Part shown: piece by piece, positions 62,752 to 64,000 of the stretch
Layout of the letters: every line of letters begins with the position of its first letter
Position numbering within the stretch: the first letter of the stretch is position 1
NCBI RefSeq assembly: GCF_044761665.1
Contig: NZ_JBIWCW010000018.1
Span: forward strand, 5,676 to 69,675
Source of the DNA: Peribacillus sp044761665
GTDB lineage: Bacteria; Bacillota; Bacilli; Bacillales; DSM-1321
Direction of reading: 5' to 3'
Length of the DNA stretch: 64,000 nucleotides
Notes under the pieces: generated by a model
The model's input: the letters and a program-made list of their open reading frames with translations, nothing else
Databases searched by the model: none
Told to the model about the DNA's origin: nothing
Translations under genes and position numbers: made by a program

Positions 62752-62876
62752 AAACGAAACAGGTTTAGTAAATGGTAACCAAAGTATAACACATTAAGAA
62801 ACGAAACCCTAATTTTTCCGAAGAGTACAATAAACTTCTATTTATAAAGCCACCCTATAAATGATATTTCCAAGCT

Positions 62877-63707
62877 TCATTCAATCCCCCATGGATAGAA
62901 CGGCGGCATATCTGTACTACTCTTCATAGTAAATTCAGGCTTTCTGTTTTCAAGAAAAGCTCCTATACCTTCTTTGGCATCTGCTTGTTTTCCAGTCCAA
63001 TGGATCATCTTGGACTCAATTTTATGCGATTCGACTGGATGATTCGCTCCCAGCATCGTCCACATAAGCTGCCTAGACAATGTTACAGAAATGGAAGATG
63101 CATTTATCGCTATGTCATTCGCAATCTTCATGGCAGTTGCCATCAACTGATCGGGCTCGACGATCTCGTTTATTAATCTTGCCTCATAAGCTTCCTCTGC
63201 GGATATCATTCCGCCAGTAAACACCCATTCGGTTGCCTTTCCCATACCGACAAGTCTTGGTAGGAACCATCCGCTACAGGCCTCCATTGTAATCCCACGT
63301 TTTGCAAAATCAAAGCTCATTTCCGCATCAGAAGAAGCAATCCGCATATCCATCGGTAATGTCATAGTAATTCCGATACCGATAGCCGAACCATTAATTG
63401 CCGCTATAATTGGTTTCTTCATATCAAATATCCGTAAAGATAAGACGCCTCCAGTATCTCGATACTCCACCAAGGGAGTATGATCCATAAATGTTTCTAC
63501 ACCCTTTTCCAAATCCATTCCAGAACAATATGCCTTTCCCGCTCCAGTCAAAATAATAGCCCGTACATCATCATTTTCATCCGCCTTATCGAAGATATTT
63601 ATCAGCTCCTGACACATCTTCTCATTAAAAGCATTCATTCTTTCAGGACGATTGAGTGTAATGATCAAGACATGATCAACCATTTCGGTATTAATTGTTG
63701 AATACAC
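62877..63707 (-). CDS. Enoyl-CoA hydratase/isomerase family protein
   Basis: A 276-residue crotonase. The CoA-binding NRPERMNAFNEKM, oxyanion AIILTGAGKAYCSGMDLEKG and IAAINGSAIGIGITMTLPMD are visible. The first catalytic Glu position reads as Asp/Arg region MDMRIASSDAEMSFDF, so reaction type (hydratase or isomerase) is uncertain. GAATAATAGTG precedes the ATG region with GGAGG. It is alone and ends in its own terminator. Confidence 0.88.
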   Translation of the reverse strand: MYSTINTEMVDHVLIITLNRPERMNAFNEKMCQELINIFDKADENDDVRAIILTGAGKAYCSGMDLEKGVETFMDHTPLVEYRDTGGVLSLRIFDMKKPIIAAINGSAIGIGITMTLPMDMRIASSDAEMSFDFAKRGITMEACSGWFLPRLVGMGKATEWVFTGGMISAEEAYEARLINEIVEPDQLMATAMKIANDIAINASSISVTLSRQLMWTMLGANHPVESHKIESKMIHWTGKQADAKEGIGAFLENRKPEFTMKSSTDMPPFYPWGIE

Positions 63708-63876
63708 TATTATTCCTCCTTATACACAGGATGTAGGCATTCTATAAGTTGAATGCATTTTACATATAATTACATTTTATCCGTTTTATTTTCAAATTCA
63801 TAGAATTAAGTAGGATTTTTAAAATATTGTACATAACTATTCCTCATGGAATATAAAGAAGGCCGGTTGCAGCATG

Positions 63877-64000
63877 TGACAAGGTAGTGACCCCTAAAAG
63901 TTAGTGTTTTCTTTATGCAGCTATTTGGCTGGCATGAGTTCGGTAGTTTACTGGACTCATGCTAGCCAGTTTTTGTTTAATTCGATCATTATTATAGTAA
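63877..64000 (-). mobile_element. End of an IS3-family insertion sequence (cut by window edge)
   Basis: The transposase C terminus is at 63913-64000, and the sequence beyond its stop reads GTGACCCCTAAAAGTTAG, the type of terminal repeat found in IS3-group (IS150-like) elements. The outer end is somewhere at 63877-63890; the target duplication cannot be confirmed because the other end is out of view. Confidence 0.7.
63913..64000 (-). CDS. IS3-family transposase OrfB, C-terminal part
   Basis: The frame reads YYNNDRIKQKLASMSPVNYR and then THASQIAA before the stop. This is the characteristic C terminus of IS3-family OrfB (integrase core), where YYN-R-K precedes the last helix. Only 28 codons are visible, so I cannot say whether the rest is intact. 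Confidence 0.85.
   Translation of the reverse strand, partial: YYNNDRIKQKLASMSPVNYRTHASQIAA

Noticed and set aside
1..64000. Whole window as low-quality sequence with random homopolymer errors
   Set aside because: Many long genes rich in A tracts are intact; indels cluster only in ade and the DUF4190-like gene, so general error is unlikely, though local error there is still possible.

Overview
The window reads as chromosome of a low-GC, endospore-forming Gram-positive bacterium of the Bacillaceae. Evidence is the AGGAGG-type ribosome sites, frequent TTG/GTG starts, an alpha/beta-type small acid-soluble spore protein, opuC, glgBCDA, pdxST, pepF and glnQHMP homologues, a sigma-B promoter and an S-box riboswitch. 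Gene content is compatible with the Bacillus simplex/Peribacillus group, but that genus-level placement is inference. No rRNA, tRNA, CRISPR array, prophage or obvious defence island is visible. The only clear mobile element is the cut end of an IS3-family element at the right edge.

Layout. 1-3 kb: an opuC-type compatible-solute ABC importer behind a near-perfect sigma-B promoter. 3.3-10 kb: a membrane-anchored zinc-ribbon/trypsin-like protease with a long acidic tail, an NAD(P)-binding protein, a histidine phosphatase, a UPF0316 membrane protein, an HNH protein, exonuclease III and cardiolipin synthase. 10-17 kb: the glycogen operon glgB-glgC-glgD-glgA without glgP, preceded by a GH15 glucoamylase-like gene. 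17.5-25.5 kb: a Mug-type DNA glycosylase, then assimilatory sulfur metabolism: S-box riboswitch, yezD-like gene, cysH, sat, cysC, three siroheme genes and a TauE/SafE exporter. 25.7-29.5 kb: an ssuE-like FMN reductase, then pdxS-pdxT divergent from a MocR/PdxR regulator. 29.5-39.4 kb: D-serine dehydratase, a fused PabB-PabC protein, two LLM flavin oxidoreductases, a superfamily 1 helicase and oligoendopeptidase F. 39.6-48.2 kb: a YqcI-family protein, the SASP, a branched-chain aminotransferase, an OFA-type MFS transporter and a formate/nitrite channel side by side, an AI-2E-family permease and several small proteins. 48.2-54 kb: a gene-poor stretch with decayed reading frames, an orphan HicB-like protein and the glutamine ABC importer glnQHMP. 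54-64 kb: guaD, a frameshifted adenine deaminase, a 6-phosphogluconolactonase-like protein, an endonuclease I homologue, a NUDIX hydrolase, a class III aminotransferase, a 2-hydroxyacid dehydrogenase, a cold-shock protein, an enoyl-CoA hydratase and the IS fragment.

Most genes lie on the minus strand and most units end in clear intrinsic hairpins, so transcription units can be read with some confidence. I do not see a wholly new multigene system. The observations I rate highest are the zinc-ribbon protease with a 126-residue tail lacking Lys, Arg and His, the divergent S-box leader driving a yezD-like gene ahead of cysH, and the poly-A frameshifts in adenine deaminase. Next come a DUF4190-like pseudogene, unannotated small membrane proteins, and a pair of mutually exclusive hairpins ahead of the OFA transporter.
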